This document shows, piece after piece, positions 44,138-56,117 of a stretch of DNA of 64,000 nt. Under the pieces are notes generated by a model. That model saw only the letters and a program-made list of their open reading frames with translations, had not been told where the DNA came from and made no database searches. The stretch is from Gentiana macrophylla (Eukaryota; Streptophyta; Magnoliopsida; Gentianales; Gentianaceae). The translations under genes were made by a program, and so were the position numbers. Where the stretch lies: assembly GCA_026214975.1 (NCBI GenBank), contig CM047808.1, forward strand, positions 62,336,583 through 62,400,582, written 5' to 3'. The stretch's first letter is position 1. Each line of letters opens with the position of its first letter.

Positions 44138-44880
44138 GGAAAAAGGAAGGTTGTATCTATGTATGGGAGAGGTGATATAAGGGAGGTAGTTATTGGGGAA
44201 GTTTGTATATGGGATGGAATTTAGCATGTGGGAGGGAATATTTATCATCATTGCTAATATTCCTCATAATAACATCCCATGTGAGCAAGCTAGCTCCTAA
44301 AATATGCAATTTGTTTTGTACCAAATTCGAATCGGGATTTATCCGGTTCGAGCGGATTTCAATGTTCGATAAAACGCCCATATCTTGAGTTGTAGACCTC
44401 CGATTGACGTGATTCAAAATGCGTTGGAAAGCTCATTTGAAGATCTAAAACTTTCATGAATAACACTTCCCAGAAAATGCCTCTAAGTTGGGTCAAATAT
44501 CCATCGAAAACTGGTTACGGTAGAAGCATTTCGACAATTAATCCGTTTTTAACTCGTAAGCTTATGGCATCTTCTCCTATCCCTCAAAATACATACTTTA
44601 GGCCCAAACGTGTCGTTACTCGGGTCTTGGTCAACATATAATTCTGCAATAAATCACCAAAACACCAAGCGTAAATCTGACATTTACACTCCGGTTACTA
44701 AACCGGTACAAAACTTAATAAAAACACATAAAAACACTATATTTTATAAAATAACTACTACTAACATACTTAGATAAATCTAAGGAATTTTTGACTCGAA
44801 ATGATATAATAACGCTCAAAATGATATTAGAAATGGGGTAAAATGTTATGAAAATAACTGTGAATTTTTCCGTTATCACA

Positions 44881-44890
44881 ACCCCCCACT
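44881..44890 (-). other. Polypurine tract of Athila-like non-autonomous element
   Basis: On the minus strand agtggggggt, directly before the 3' LTR. A second similar tract (taccccccactta) lies inside the element at 45831-45843, and the same junction motif occurs at 56109. Confidence 0.8.
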
Positions 44891-46584
44891 TAGCTTTTGG
44901 TCGTCCTCGAACAAAATAAGCGATAAAATAAAATGAATGAGGAAAAATTCATGAAGATATAAGATATATATGACAATCAGATGATGCAACCATTCGAATC
45001 ATAACTACACGTTAACCTTAATATAAATGTATAACAGAGTGCGTGTGTGACAAGCCTTTTCAATTTCCACTATCCTCTCTTGAATAATTCAAGCAAACGC
45101 ACAAATATCCATTCGCATAGATCCTAATGATTTTCCTAGGTATAGCGATATGATTCCACACAACGCCCTCCTGTGTACTTATTAGGATAATCCCTAAAGC
45201 ATATCATTCAGTTTATACTGAGGATAGTTAGAAGATAACTTCTCTCTTTTTTTTTTCTTTTTTTTAATTTTTTTTAAATTTTTTTTTATGTGTAGCATAT
45301 GCCCTCATTCCCAAAGCAATAGGATGTTTCGTGATAACACCCTAGCCGACTACTATCATCAGCAAATCGGGAGCTTTTAAGCCTCATAGTGGTATAGGGC
45401 GCTTCGTGATAACGCCTACCGCACTCAAATCATTGGTAGCTACAACCGACATATATATAGTTTATCTTATTTTGACATTCTTTCTATCACATTCAAACCT
45501 TCAGATATTCACAGCACATGTTCAGAAGTTAGGTACTAAGTTACTGCTATTTCTAGGATAAACCACTAGGATACTGAATGGGTACAGTTTAAAATTTTTG
45601 CTTCAATATCAAAGGCTTATGTGAAGGAATTCATGTTACACAAATAAATTTAGGCTAAAATGTACTTTCGGTTCACATTGGTTATACATATCCAAATTGA
45701 TCATTACATCTTTAAATCCATGAAATATATACCTTATACAGATTATTTTAATCAACTAAATAATGCTCGAAAAAGAATCAAAAACTAAGGGTTTAAACAC
45801 TTACTGCCATTTCTAACCAACCATACTCTACCCCCCACTTACGATTTTGCATTATTCCTAGAGATAGAGAGAAAGACTTAGCTGATAAATCTGGCAAAAA
45901 GTTGCTATCGAATCCCGTAACAGCCATGAGAAAGCACATCCCGAATCCCTGTACCAAAACAACCAAAACAAAGCCAACACGGGACATGGTCCTCGTGCCA
46001 AAATATGCAATAGGGATATGGGAATAATAAGATAATGGCACTGTCACGTCAGAAAATTCGATAGGCTATATAATAGCTTTAGATGGAAAAATCACCCACA
46101 CGGGTAGAGCACAAAACATCTAAGCATATACGTATCACATGAGCATATATCATAGTCAAGACATCAATTCATAGATTCATTTTTATTACACACAGTTTTA
46201 TTAAGGCGGGAATACTCAGCACTATACTACAACAACAAGAAATTTGAAACAGACTAGATCATAAAATGAAATGTGTGAAAGAGTATAGAGTCTTTTATAC
46301 CCAGATCCTCAAGGGTTCAACAACCTAAGTCCAAGAAATGATGTATTTGAATGTTTTCTTTTTTTCTCCATCGGGATTTTCGGATAACCACCTAATCATT
46401 CCCTCTTAATGACATTCAAACATCCATCCTGAGACTTGGTTGTGATTTCATTGTGATCATTCATTTTACAGATTCTACATTTCATTAAGACTAGGCTTAT
46501 CCAAATTATTTATTTAACGGGCTGCCTCCCGGTAGCGCTTTTGTTTAACGTCGTTTGCTCGACAAAAGTAGTATTTACAAGTTA
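44891..46584 (-). other. Interior without recognisable gene
   Basis: Contains long T runs (45247-45289) and an internal polypurine-like tract at 45831. An 84-codon minus frame (46047-45793) is not recognised. Confidence 0.4.
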
Positions 46585-47533
46585 TCAACCAAAATCAGAA
46601 CTTAAGAAGATCAATAGCTTAAGAAAAATTAACAATGCGAGAACCAAAGAAATTAAATTGTCTAGAAACGTACCTCGTTTGGCCCTCGATGCTACCTCCT
46701 CCCAGCCAGAGAATCTTCTTTTATCAGCCTGTCGAACCATCTTCTTTTGAAAATCACCATAAAGCTCATCCATTGGGGAGTATATGAACTGAATCGCAGA
46801 AAATTCATCCTCACAGAGTGGACGAATATAGTAATCCGGGACCATCATATCAACTATTACCAACTTTCCCAAGTGGCTTTACCGAAGATGGCCGATCAAT
46901 CTCTTGCTCCTCTAACTCAAATCTCATTATAGCAAATCGAATCCTCAACCTTTTCTCGACTGAACTTCTTCAAAGATAACATCATCATCCTTAACCACCT
47001 CACATGTCTCTCGCCTCTTTCACATACCTCACTAATTCAATCAATTTCCCCACCTTGTCTTGAAGATTTCTTATGGCGGCGTCAGTACTTCTATCGAGCT
47101 CTTGCATATCCTTCTTTAATTGAATCAAATTCTCGTCCAAAAGAGTAATCTGCTCCATTTGAATGTCGGTGAGGTCTTCTTGTGGCAGGGGGGAAAACTG
47201 ATCATACTGACTTTGATTCATTGGAGGTGAGTAGTAGTCCTCTTGCCATTCCAGGCACTGATCAGGTGGCTGAATCTGGGTGAAGCTATCAACGTGCTGA
47301 GTATGAACACCATAATCCTGATAAGCACTAGGGTTCGGATAAACCTCATAATATTGTGGTTCATAACTCGAATAACCATAATTCGATCCGGTATGCACTA
47401 GGGCAATTATAGGACCAAGAACCTTGGTTATTCCGCTGTTTATACTGTGAGGCTCAGACACGAACTGTTGTTGATAAGGTTGGTAGAGGTATTGTTGTTC
47501 AGGTGAGTAGTATTGATTGAAAAATTCATCCAT
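46585..47533 (-). pseudogene. Gag-like remnant: Tyr/Gln/Pro-rich protein with helical end, Athila-like element
   Basis: A minus-strand frame of 177 codons from 47533. Its first half is rich in Tyr, Gln, Pro and Ser. Its second half is a helix ('LTDIQMEQITLLDENLIQLKKDMQEL' then 'AIRNLQDKVGKLIELV'), the pattern seen before the zinc knuckle in Athila gag. After its stop, readable pieces continue in other frames down to 46585 (e.g. 'EDEFSAIQFIYSPMDELYGDF'), so the gene was longer and is now shifted. No zinc knuckle or Retrotrans_gag core is visible. It is unclear whether any protein is made. Confidence 0.5.
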
Positions 47534-47840
47534 TTAAGCTCAAACTGAAAGATCTCAGAAAACAACAAGAAAACAATAAAATTTTTCTTTTTTTTTTTTT
47601 TTTCTTTTTTTTTATATGGTAGCCGAAGGCCCTAAGCCCCAGTTCTAGCTGGACTTACAAGATATCAACCTAATATAACAACCCCGTAAAGAGATTGGGT
47701 TAAGTACCAAAGTCGTATTCAAACCGAGTTCAGACAATATCACTTCAAATCCCAAGACTCTTATCGAAAGTAAAATAAAAATAAAAACCTAGGCCCAAGC
47801 CTTCGGTTCACTTACAAGATATCACAACAATATCACACAT

Positions 47841-47859
47841 TTCCCCGGCAACGGCGCCA
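47841..47859 (-). other. Primer binding site (tRNA-Asp type) of Athila-like non-autonomous element
   Basis: On the minus strand it reads TGGCGCCGTTGCCGGGGAA, a perfect match to the plant tRNA-Asp complement, five bases from the LTR. Confidence 0.92.
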
Positions 47860-47864
47860 ATTTT

Positions 47865-49162
47865 TGATGAGCTTAAATTTACCCCTCGAAAATATATTTA
47901 TAAAGACTCGAAAACCGTGGGTAAACTAACTCTCTAACCAGCAGAGTACCGGGTCGATTGTTAGAATAGCTACAGGAGAACGAGGTCGATCCCAAGGGAA
48001 AAGTGTTTGTAAGTACCAAAGTGAACGTGTGTCTTAGTCTAGGCTATCAAGTTTTTGGATTGTTTTTATACTATAACGATGCTAAAATAATCAAGTCTAA
48101 AGAGAGAAAAGAGAGAAAGAAAGTTAAACTACTGGATTTTAAAGATAGGTTAAAAGACATAGCCGAACCATGATCAAAATAGCTAATTTCAACCCCAAGG
48201 ATAGACAAAACCGGGAGTGTGCATTATAACAAACGAACTCTCACATTCAATCTCACGGGTGCGTGCTCCTAATTCTGATGTTAAGATCTGAACAACTCTC
48301 CTTTAACATCCTATGTGAGGTTAATTAATTCTCTTTTAGAAAACCGATTATCCTAACATGATTAAGTCTTTGTGAGACGCTTGATATAACCTCGTTACGG
48401 AAACAAGTCCAAAATTACTCGATCGAAGTTACTACCGATTCATACTCACCAACGTACTACACCAAACATCTTAACAAGAATGTGTCAAAGCAGTAAACCG
48501 AAGTTTTACCTAATCCATGGTCTACCCGAAAGACTCCGTGAAACAACTTGTCATCGTTGGCTCAAGAACCACCCGGCACTTCATAGTTCAACCCCGGGGT
48601 CTAACACTAAACTACACTAATCTAGACTACCACATTCAAGTTATTATGTTGATAATAATACATTGATGAGTGCAGGCCTGAATTCACGACCTAAAACCCC
48701 GGTATGTTTTACCGCCCGGCCGGTCTTAGAACCCTTTTTCCCACACCATTCTCTCTGAACACTCTCAAGAATGATGTGTGTGATTTTTGACCTAGGTAGC
48801 TAATCTAGCCCAAATCTGTTATAACAAGTTCTAAGACGTGAAATATGTGAGATTCAACAATAAAAAGCACAACACACTCCCAATTTTATCTTCCAAAGGT
48901 TGATTTCACCAAATTTTACATGATTCGGCTATGATACGTTTAGCTACTCATAACAACGGGAAAGGAAAATATACTATATATATACATATACATAGATATA
49001 TATAAGTGCATAAAAGTAAATATATATATATATATATATAAGTGCGTAAAAGTAAATGCTAAGTAAGTAAATATATATATATATATATATAAGTCTGTAA
49101 AGTAAATAAATAAATATATATATATATATATATATATAAGTCATAAATAAGTAAATGTTAAG

Positions 49163-49231
<69 letters not shown>

Positions 49232-49251
49232 AGAAGATATGCGTAAGTAAG

Positions 49252-49287
<36 letters not shown>

Positions 49288-49356
49288 CTACATGCTACTA
49301 AAAAGGAAAAAAAAAAAGGGAGACAAAGAGAATAAAAGATAAGGGGACAAGGGGAC

Positions 49357-49389
<33 letters not shown>

Positions 49390-49405
49390 GGGGACAAGGG
49401 GACAA

Positions 49406-49457
<52 letters not shown>

Positions 49458-50531
49458 ACAAAGCAAAAAAAAGAAAGAAAGACAAGAAAATAAAAGAAAC
49501 AAAAGGAAATATATTTATATCTATATATGTTATATTACATAACAAGAAATAAAACAAAACAAAATAAAAAGAGAAGGGGGCGGCAAGGTGAAGGGAGTTG
49601 GGAAGAAAAGAAAGTGTTTGAAGAAAAGAAAGTGTTTGGGGAAAAAGAGAGAAGATGGAAGAAATTAGGAGATGGAAGTTTGGGAAAAAGAAAATGGAGA
49701 AGAAGAAATGAGGAGAGGGGGCGAAAATGGGGAAAGGAGGAAGGGAAGGTCCATGTTTCTTCATGAAAGGGGAGGTATATATAGGGAAAAAGGAAGGTTG
49801 TATCTATGTATGGGAGAGGTGATATAAGGGAGGTAGTTATTGGGGAAGTTTGTATATGGGATGGAATTTAGCATGTGGGAGGGAATATTTATCATCATTG
49901 CTAATATTCCTCATAATAACATCCCATGTGAGCAAGCTAGCTCCTAAAATATGCAATTTGTTTTGTACCAGCTCGAATCGGGATTTATCCGGTTCGAGCC
50001 GGGATTTCAGCTGTTCGGTAAAACGCCCATATCTTGAGTTGTAGACCTCCGATTGACGTGATTCAAAATGCGTTGGAAAGCTCATTTGAAGATCTAAAAC
50101 TTTCATGAATAACACTTCCCCAGAAAATGCCTCTAAGTTGGGTCAAATGTCCATCGAAAACTGGTTACGGTAGAAGCATTTCGGACAATTAATCCGTTTT
50201 AACTCGTAAGCTTATGGCATCTTCTCCTATCCCTCAAAATACATCCTTTAGGCCCAAAACGTGTCGTTACTCGGGGTCTTGGTCAACATATAATTCTGCA
50301 ATAAATCACCAAAACACCAAGCGTAAATCCGACACGACACCTCCGGTTACTAAACCGTACAAAACTTAATAAAAACACATAAAAACACTATATTTTATAA
50401 AATAACTACTACTAACATACTTAGATAAATCTAAGGAATTTTTGACTCGAAATGATATAATAACGATCAAAATGATATTAGAAATGGGGTAAAATGTTAT
50501 GAAAATAACTGTGAATTTTTCCGTTATCACA
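47865..50531 (-). repeat. 5' LTR of Athila-like non-autonomous element
   Basis: 2667 bp, near-identical to 42292-44880. It carries the promoter copy that would be used: TATA (minus) 49775-49784. TA runs 48970-49285 and 49362-49452. Confidence 0.9.
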
Positions 50532-51644
50532 CCGAAAATCAACTCTTAGTAAGAATCTATCTGATGACGGAACTAAACGCATCAGAAGCTTAATCATGGT
50601 TTGTTAATGTTTATACAAGATTATTAGATCAAGACATTACATTCAACACTCAAACCGGAGATTAAAATACATATAACAACCAAAATGGGGTCTTGGCGTG
50701 TGCATAGAAACTTTGGCGCGTGTTGAAACCCAAACAGAATCATAATATCTTTCCGCTTCGGTTTTGGCGCGTGCTAAGCCTCTTCGGCGTGTGTTAAAAT
50801 AGCAACAACATTCTTCCTGGTTTCTGTTTTGGCACGCGCTAAAGCCATCTCGGTGCGCTCTAAAAATTTTTGATCTTTCTGCCTGCTTTATGGTTACCTT
50901 TGGCGCGCGTAAAATGGCTAAAACTGCCCTAAACCACATTTTTCTACACTTTACGATTTCTAACATGAAATCAACACATTTGATAGCAATTTGACAACAG
51001 AAACAACGTTAACACAAGTCCTGAATTTATCATAACATACCGTACTTCAACAAAAAAATTTTGACATGGATTCTAACATCAAAACAACCCCAAAACACCT
51101 CCCAAACTTTATAAAACATGTTTCTCAATATGAAAACCCTCTTACATGTTTTAAAGCAATCCAAGACGTAAATTTCCAAGAAAACTGCAGCACTTCTTAA
51201 AGCTTCAACCAAAAGCCCTATTTTGATCAACAATTTGACTACAATTAATTATGATCAACAACTTCTAAACCATTAGAACTACGAATTAAACAAAAGAGAA
51301 CCATAAAACTCGATCAAACTTGGAGATTCGCAAACTAGGGCTATAATATATGTTCTTCAAAACACCATTCTTTTGATATAAATGTTGCGCTTCTTCCAAG
51401 GATCACAATTCCCTATTTGTATCTGCAAATCAATGAATAACTTGTGAGTATTTGGAAGAATTCTGTTTTGTCTCTTTGTTTACTCTCAGTTTCAGAAAGT
51501 TCGATCTTTTCCTGTGAATTATGTTTTCTGTCAACCTCCAACTTACAAGTGAAGTTTTATTTATCCTAAAAGAATATAACTCGAAAAGATTTATTGAAAA
51601 GAAATAACTTTCCTTTAATTCCCTCTTTTTTTCTTTTAGAAGAT
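50532..51644 (-). repeat. Tekay-like LTR copy 2, part 3, eroded end
   Basis: It resumes copy 2 of the LTR ('cggaactaaacgcatcagaag', 'tattagatcaagacattacatt', matching about 2036-2110 of copy 1). Similarity to copy 1 fades rightwards and the expected CGGGATGTTACA end is absent, so the last part is deleted or strongly diverged. A few diverged 'ggcgcgtgctaa'-like short repeats lie at 50690-50910. Confidence 0.6.
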
Positions 51645-52113
51645 TCTTGTGATGGGGCAGATGGAGTGTCTGTTTGCCGGTGGCCGGCGACCTCTTTGGC
51701 AGAACAAATCCGCTTATCGGGAGGGGAGGCTCCCCGAGTGCTAACAATTCCTAGTTAATTCGGCTGATTATTTCAATATATATCCCGTGTTCGAGCAGTG
51801 CCTTAGCGTAGAGCTCATCATATGTTTCCTCAGCATGATGCGGGCTATGTGCGCTAGCTGGATAAGATGTTCCAGCCACGTGATTGCCTTTATCTTGACC
51901 AGTGGATGCAGCTAAGGACTCTTTTGACCACTCCCTCTCTTTGAGAAATAATCTAATATCAGGATGTGCGTGGTTTCGTGCCGCCGAGGGTGGTACGGGG
52001 TTGTGCTCGTCCTGGGGTTGTTGTGCTTGGGCGCGACCAAAATTTTCCCCATAAGTGACCTGGACATGATTCTGAACGGTCCTCCTAGCTGTCAGGGGTA
52101 GACCGTCAAGCAA
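51645..52113 (-). pseudogene. Tat-like gag, N-terminal part
   Basis: Minus frame from 52113, with a stop at 51751-51753. It begins MLDGLPLTARRTVQNHVQ, then a Gln/Pro-rich stretch ('RAQAQQPQDEHNPVPPS'), 'LFLKEREWSKESLAAS' and 'SPHHAEETYDELYAKALLEHG'. The other frame continues as 'LPISGFVLPKRSPATGKQTLHLPHH', reaching the chromovirus LTR junction. The sequence left of the insertion, at 34526, then continues as 'TSSRRFGRERSVHST'. Together they form one gag interrupted by the Tekay-like LTR. Gag identity rests mainly on the left piece's conserved core. Confidence 0.55.
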
Positions 52114-53160
52114 AGCAAGCCATATAGATCTGGTTTGAGCCTTGGTGATGTCAAATGAAGATCTGCTAAGAATTCGACAGTCGTGAAATCAAAATTTGGT
52201 AAACCTGGTGATGATTTTGTTGATCCAGATAGTGAACTATAGAGCCCGATGCAGATCTGGAAATCTGGAAGAATTGGATGAAGACATGGAAATCTGGATG
52301 AATATTCCAATGAAGATCTAGATGAATACCGGCTGAAAAACAAAAAACGGGTGGTTAAGGCCGTTGAAATCTGGAAACCACCAGAAATATGACTGGAAAG
52401 AATGTTGTAAATGTGATTTCCCGGAAATGGAGCAAACAGATAACGTCGGAGTTATCACAAATGGATTAAACTGTGGATATTTGGATGATTATATGTTATT
52501 TGTCCAGTTTTAGTGTCAATTTTCATATGAACAATATGAAGATCAATATGTAAAAAATGAAGGACACATCACACTCAAGAACAATGATGAAAATGTGTTT
52601 TTTTTATTAGGATTGTGGTTGTATCTCGTAAGACCGCCTACATAATGTTAGCATGTGAAGGATCAAGCAAAAGTAATGTAGTTCTGTAGTGCGGGAACGT
52701 CCCTTTGTCAGAGTAGAGATGATGCTATTTATAGGGCCAAGAGTTTGCGGTTAGGTGGTGGTTACAAATCATAAGTAAAATACAATGCTTTGGGCGAGCT
52801 TGTATTGGCGAGCTTGTCTTTGGCGAAGCGGGCTTATGTTGTGGCCGCTGCAGGCTCTCCACCTTTCACCATCGTTCAAGAACTCTGCTGCCTAGTAAAT
52901 TGGGCTTTGTCCAAGATGATGTATGGAAAGCTAGAGGGGCGAGCAGGTCGGTCCAAGTGCTTCGTATCGAGCTGGATGTTTGTTGATCAACACCCATTTC
53001 CTTGCCAATGATGAGAATCGTAGAGGCTTGAGGCGGGCTGCATTATACTCGCCTTTGTCTGGCTTATGAAGGGGTATACTGGCTAAGACGAGGACCCTAT
53101 CCATTGTTGGTCCGACTTATGGGCCTGATCCAAATTCGTGGGCTTATTTTCAGACTTTGT
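52114..53160 (-). other. Probable Tat-like leader and LTR region (minus)
   Basis: Upstream of the gag on the minus strand. A TATA box reading CCTATAAATAGC (52725-52735) and GC-rich 'ggcgagcttgt' repeats (52790-52815) suggest a retroelement promoter. LTR borders and a clear primer binding site could not be fixed. Confidence 0.4.
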
Positions 53161-53859
53161 GTATCAATACTATTGATCCTCATTATTTAATTAATTAAAA
53201 GGGAATTAATTACGGAATTAAAGAAAGTAGAAAAAAACCCCACCCCACCGCTTTTAGAAAAAAAGAGGAATACAAACTCGTGTTTGGGAGAAAAAGAAAA
53301 GGCGAAGAAGGAATCTTTATCCTAGGTGCTAATCATGCTACTTGTTCGAATGACCACGGTTGAAGAAATTTATCATCTTGTCTCTGGCGATGTTTTGATA
53401 GCAGCAATCTCTTAACTCGCAAGTATTCATCTTTTAGGGCTTTTGGAATCTCAGTCATTTCTTGTTGAATTCCGAGTTTTAATGGTGTAAAAAGTTTTAA
53501 TGATCGTAGAATCATGATTTTGGTTCGTAGATTGTGCGTAGAAAATGAGAAATCAAACAAAACATTGTTGAATCGCTTTATTTCCAAATCAAAGGTAAAT
53601 GGGTGTTTTAATAGGTTTTTGGTGTTGTTATACTGTGTTATACAATGAATCATTGCGAGATTGGGGTGTGATAAGGTTGGGAAATAATTGTGTGTTGAAT
53701 AGCATGATCCACGTGTAAGTCACTACAACTCATGAAATACTAGCAAAAGTACTATGTCAATCACAGTATAGCAAGGGCGAGTCGAGGTCCTTCCCATAAA
53801 GACGATGCAACATAGACAATAGACTCACCAATCTTATTAAAAACACATATAACAGTCCA
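53161..53859. other. Unassigned stretch with one unrecognised minus ORF
   Basis: A 106-codon frame on the minus strand (53653-53333) ends 'KDEYLRVKRLLLSKHRQRQDDKFLQPW'. It is basic, possibly helical, with no family I recognise. Otherwise nothing is seen. Confidence 0.25.
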
Positions 53860-54190
53860 TAGACCAATCACGAAGTCGAACTATGCCTCGCCACATGCCA
53901 TCTCTTAATTGATCAAACAATAAATTAAGACAATGAAACTGCAACATTGAAGGCCCAGAGCCCTACTTTGTACCTAAGGGCAAACTTGAACCCCATGTGG
54001 GAGGTCTTACATGTTCTCCCGAAATGCACCACCGCAGGTTGGCTAGGTTGATGAAGAGCTCGGGTCCATGCAATATGGGCTGAGACGGTCCGGAGGAGCT
54101 CGACACAAGACAACTAGAGCCTTCCATATGAGATATTGATCACATGCATAAATCATAAGATAAACAAGGAAAGAATCCTCAGTGACGGAG

Positions 54191-54235
54191 GTCAGGTCAG
54201 CCTCGGCCACGTGTCATCACACAAATGACTATGTA
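54191..54235 (+). promoter_or_regulatory. G-box in Tat-like LTR
   Basis: CCACGTGTCA in unit 2; the same position in unit 1 reads CCACATGCCA. The upstream TATA run is about 430 bases away. Possible bZIP/bHLH site by sequence alone. Confidence 0.35.
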
Positions 54236-54647
54236 ATAAATGAGGAGAGAGAAGAGGAACAATTAAGGGCCAGGAACCTCGGTTAATACTCAATGGTAAG
54301 CCTTTCACCCCTAGGAGGGAGATCGTCTAGTATGCTTAACAAGCTTCCTAGTCCACCGCAGGTCAGTCAGGGCATAGGAAAGACAAGGGAGCACAGCTCG
54401 GACCACATCGTCTTTGGAAGCCATCCGCAGGTTGGATAGAGCTAGCTTTGGGTTTATCCCACGTGTTTTATAATATTGGATAAATAAAAGAAGAATCCTC
54501 TCTCCTTATGACTCAAATTCAAATCAATGGATATGGTTAAAGAAGCCCTGAAATCACCGGATACAGGCTTAAACCAATCCACAACGGTTACAAGTAAGAG
54601 TCCTTGAAGGACACGACACAACAATAACCTAGGGCACACGTGTTCCT

Positions 54648-54658
54648 TATATATATAT
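54648..54658 (+). promoter_or_regulatory. TATA box of Tat-like LTR
   Basis: ttatatatata, with the conserved 'acataggatatgtaggcaac' start region about 50 bases downstream. Confidence 0.55.
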
Positions 54659-54837
54659 GCTCCTTAGAACTACGGTAGACTTGATTTCTGATTCATACAT
54701 AGGATATGTAGGCAACTTGAGAAGAACATTCTCAAGCTCAGTCTAAATCATTCACAAACAACCTATGTTTCATATTTTTTAGGAGCTTTTGGATCTTGAT
54801 CATTGTCCTTAGATTCAATTGGCCCGGATTTATACCC

Positions 54838-56107
54838 TGATGATTCCTTGCATCGTCAACCAACATAAAGACACAAAAGTAATTGGTTTCTCCCTCCTTA
54901 CCAATCACTTAACTTGGTATAACTAATCGTTATGTTTACCTTTCCCCGTAATTCTCTTATTCAGCAACAACATGTGTTCTTAATTCAGTTTTAGCTACGG
55001 GTGCAATCTTATAATATTACGCTACTTCCATAGGACGGACAGTAGGTGCCTATGTGCAGGTAACCTCCTTCATTGGTTGTATTAACCCACACGCAATATG
55101 TACTATAAAGTGCCGGCTCAAGACCGAGAACCTCCCTAAGCAGCTATCGTTGATTGACTAGCACGTTCCAAGGGATTGATCTAGACTATGTCCTAACTAA
55201 CACCTCACCTTGTAAGTCCTTCATGTTAATTTACAAATACAATAAGCAAATTGGCTAGATATAACCTATTGGTAATTAAACCTGTCGATCAACGTAGCTG
55301 ATGCCGAATATCCAGATTTAGGGTGACCTAGAGTGCCTCGCAATTGCGATAAAGACCATCGCAACTGCAGTTGTGGTGGTTCTTTATTTTTGAATATCAT
55401 CGTTCTGTTCAGATTAATTATTGTAATTTAAGGTTTTGTTAAACATGCATATTAATTACATCACGTAAATCTACGTTAATCTACCATGTTAAAAACATAA
55501 AGGAACATTCAAAGCTTCATCCCTTTATCAATGGCAGATCTACCTTGATCAACTCAAGCTAGTTGGTGGACTGGAGAAGAAAACCAAAGGAACGAACGTA
55601 AAATAAATCAAGAACTCTATTTCATATAAATTGATAATGAGAATTATGGTATATGTTACAATGGACTGGTATAGGCTTTATATAGACCTGTAAACCAACC
55701 TAGTCCACTTAAACCTAACCGACTTAGTACAATTACATGCAGCTTTTGTTTCGTGTTTCTCAAGTTCTGCAGTTGCGGCTAGGGCTTCCACTATTGCGGG
55801 ACTAACTTCAGCTTCCGTGGGCTTAGCAGACTCTTCCCTGGACTCCAGCATCTTGGCCAAATGATTTCTAATGGCTCGGATCCATCTTTAACACACCTGA
55901 ATATGGTATTTCTGAAAATCATGGAAAAAGAGATAAAACAGTACTATATTCACGGGATAAATGTATGGATGCAGAATTAATAACCAAGGAACAAGCACTA
56001 AGCAATCAATATATATTTCATACAATAATAACACGATCTTAAGTCAATTGAGCATGATTCAGGTTAAATAAATGCATGGTTTATAGTACTAATTTTAGTG
56101 TGATGAA
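54838..56107 (-). repeat. Athila-like LTR end (minus), borders uncertain
   Basis: The right border is placed by the polypurine-type junction at 56109, which matches the one at 44881 (cccccactta then 'ttttggtcgtcc'/'ttttgatcgtcc'). The left border is a guess from TGATGATTCC at 54838. No partner LTR is in the window. A 60-codon frame (55860-55678) is not recognised. Confidence 0.4.
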
Positions 56108-56108
56108 C

Positions 56109-56117
56109 TACCCCCAC
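56109..56117 (-). other. Polypurine-like tract at an Athila-like 3' end
   Basis: tacccccac on the + strand (gtggggggta-type on the minus), followed by 'ttattttttgatcgtcccgagcaaaa', the same arrangement as at 44881-44918. Confidence 0.5.

Larger units (their letters stand above)
42292..44880 (-). repeat. 3' LTR of Athila-like non-autonomous element
   Basis: Contains a TATA box (minus) at 44128-44137, long TA runs at 43435-43640 and 43715-43810, and a purine-rich block (43820-44100) that would be transcribed as pyrimidine-rich. Confidence 0.9.
42292..50531 (-). mobile_element. Athila-like non-autonomous LTR element with near-identical LTRs
   Basis: LTRs 42292-44880 (2589 bp) and 47865-50531 (2667 bp) start TGATGAGC and end TTATCACA. 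They are almost identical by eye except in TA microsatellites and a few small changes, so the insertion is young. A polypurine tract lies next to the left LTR and a tRNA-Asp PBS next to the right one, giving minus orientation. The 2.98 kb interior lacks pol and has only a gag-like remnant. The 5-base flanks are GGTCC on the left and CCGAA on the right, so no full target duplication is visible; only CC is shared. Comparison with copy 1 of the invaded LTR (near 2010) confirms the site. Confidence 0.88.
53860..54830 (+). repeat. Tat-like LTR fragment with duplicated upstream region
   Basis: Two diverged units of about 310 bp (near 53860-54170 and 54171-54480) share 'gcctcg(g)ccac(g/a)tg(t/c)catc', 'ggccca/gggcca', 'accgcaggt' and 'gagctcg'-like blocks. 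A TATA run follows at 54648-54658, then 'gattcatacataggatatgtaggcaact', which matches the transcribed start ('ATACGTAGGCA') of Tat elements. Orientation is + and no internal region of this element is present to the right. Confidence 0.55.

Noticed and set aside
45247..45289. T-rich runs (also 47581-47612) as a polyA tail of a processed pseudogene
   Set aside because: No gene-derived sequence or flanking duplication adjoins them; they lie inside the LTR element interior.
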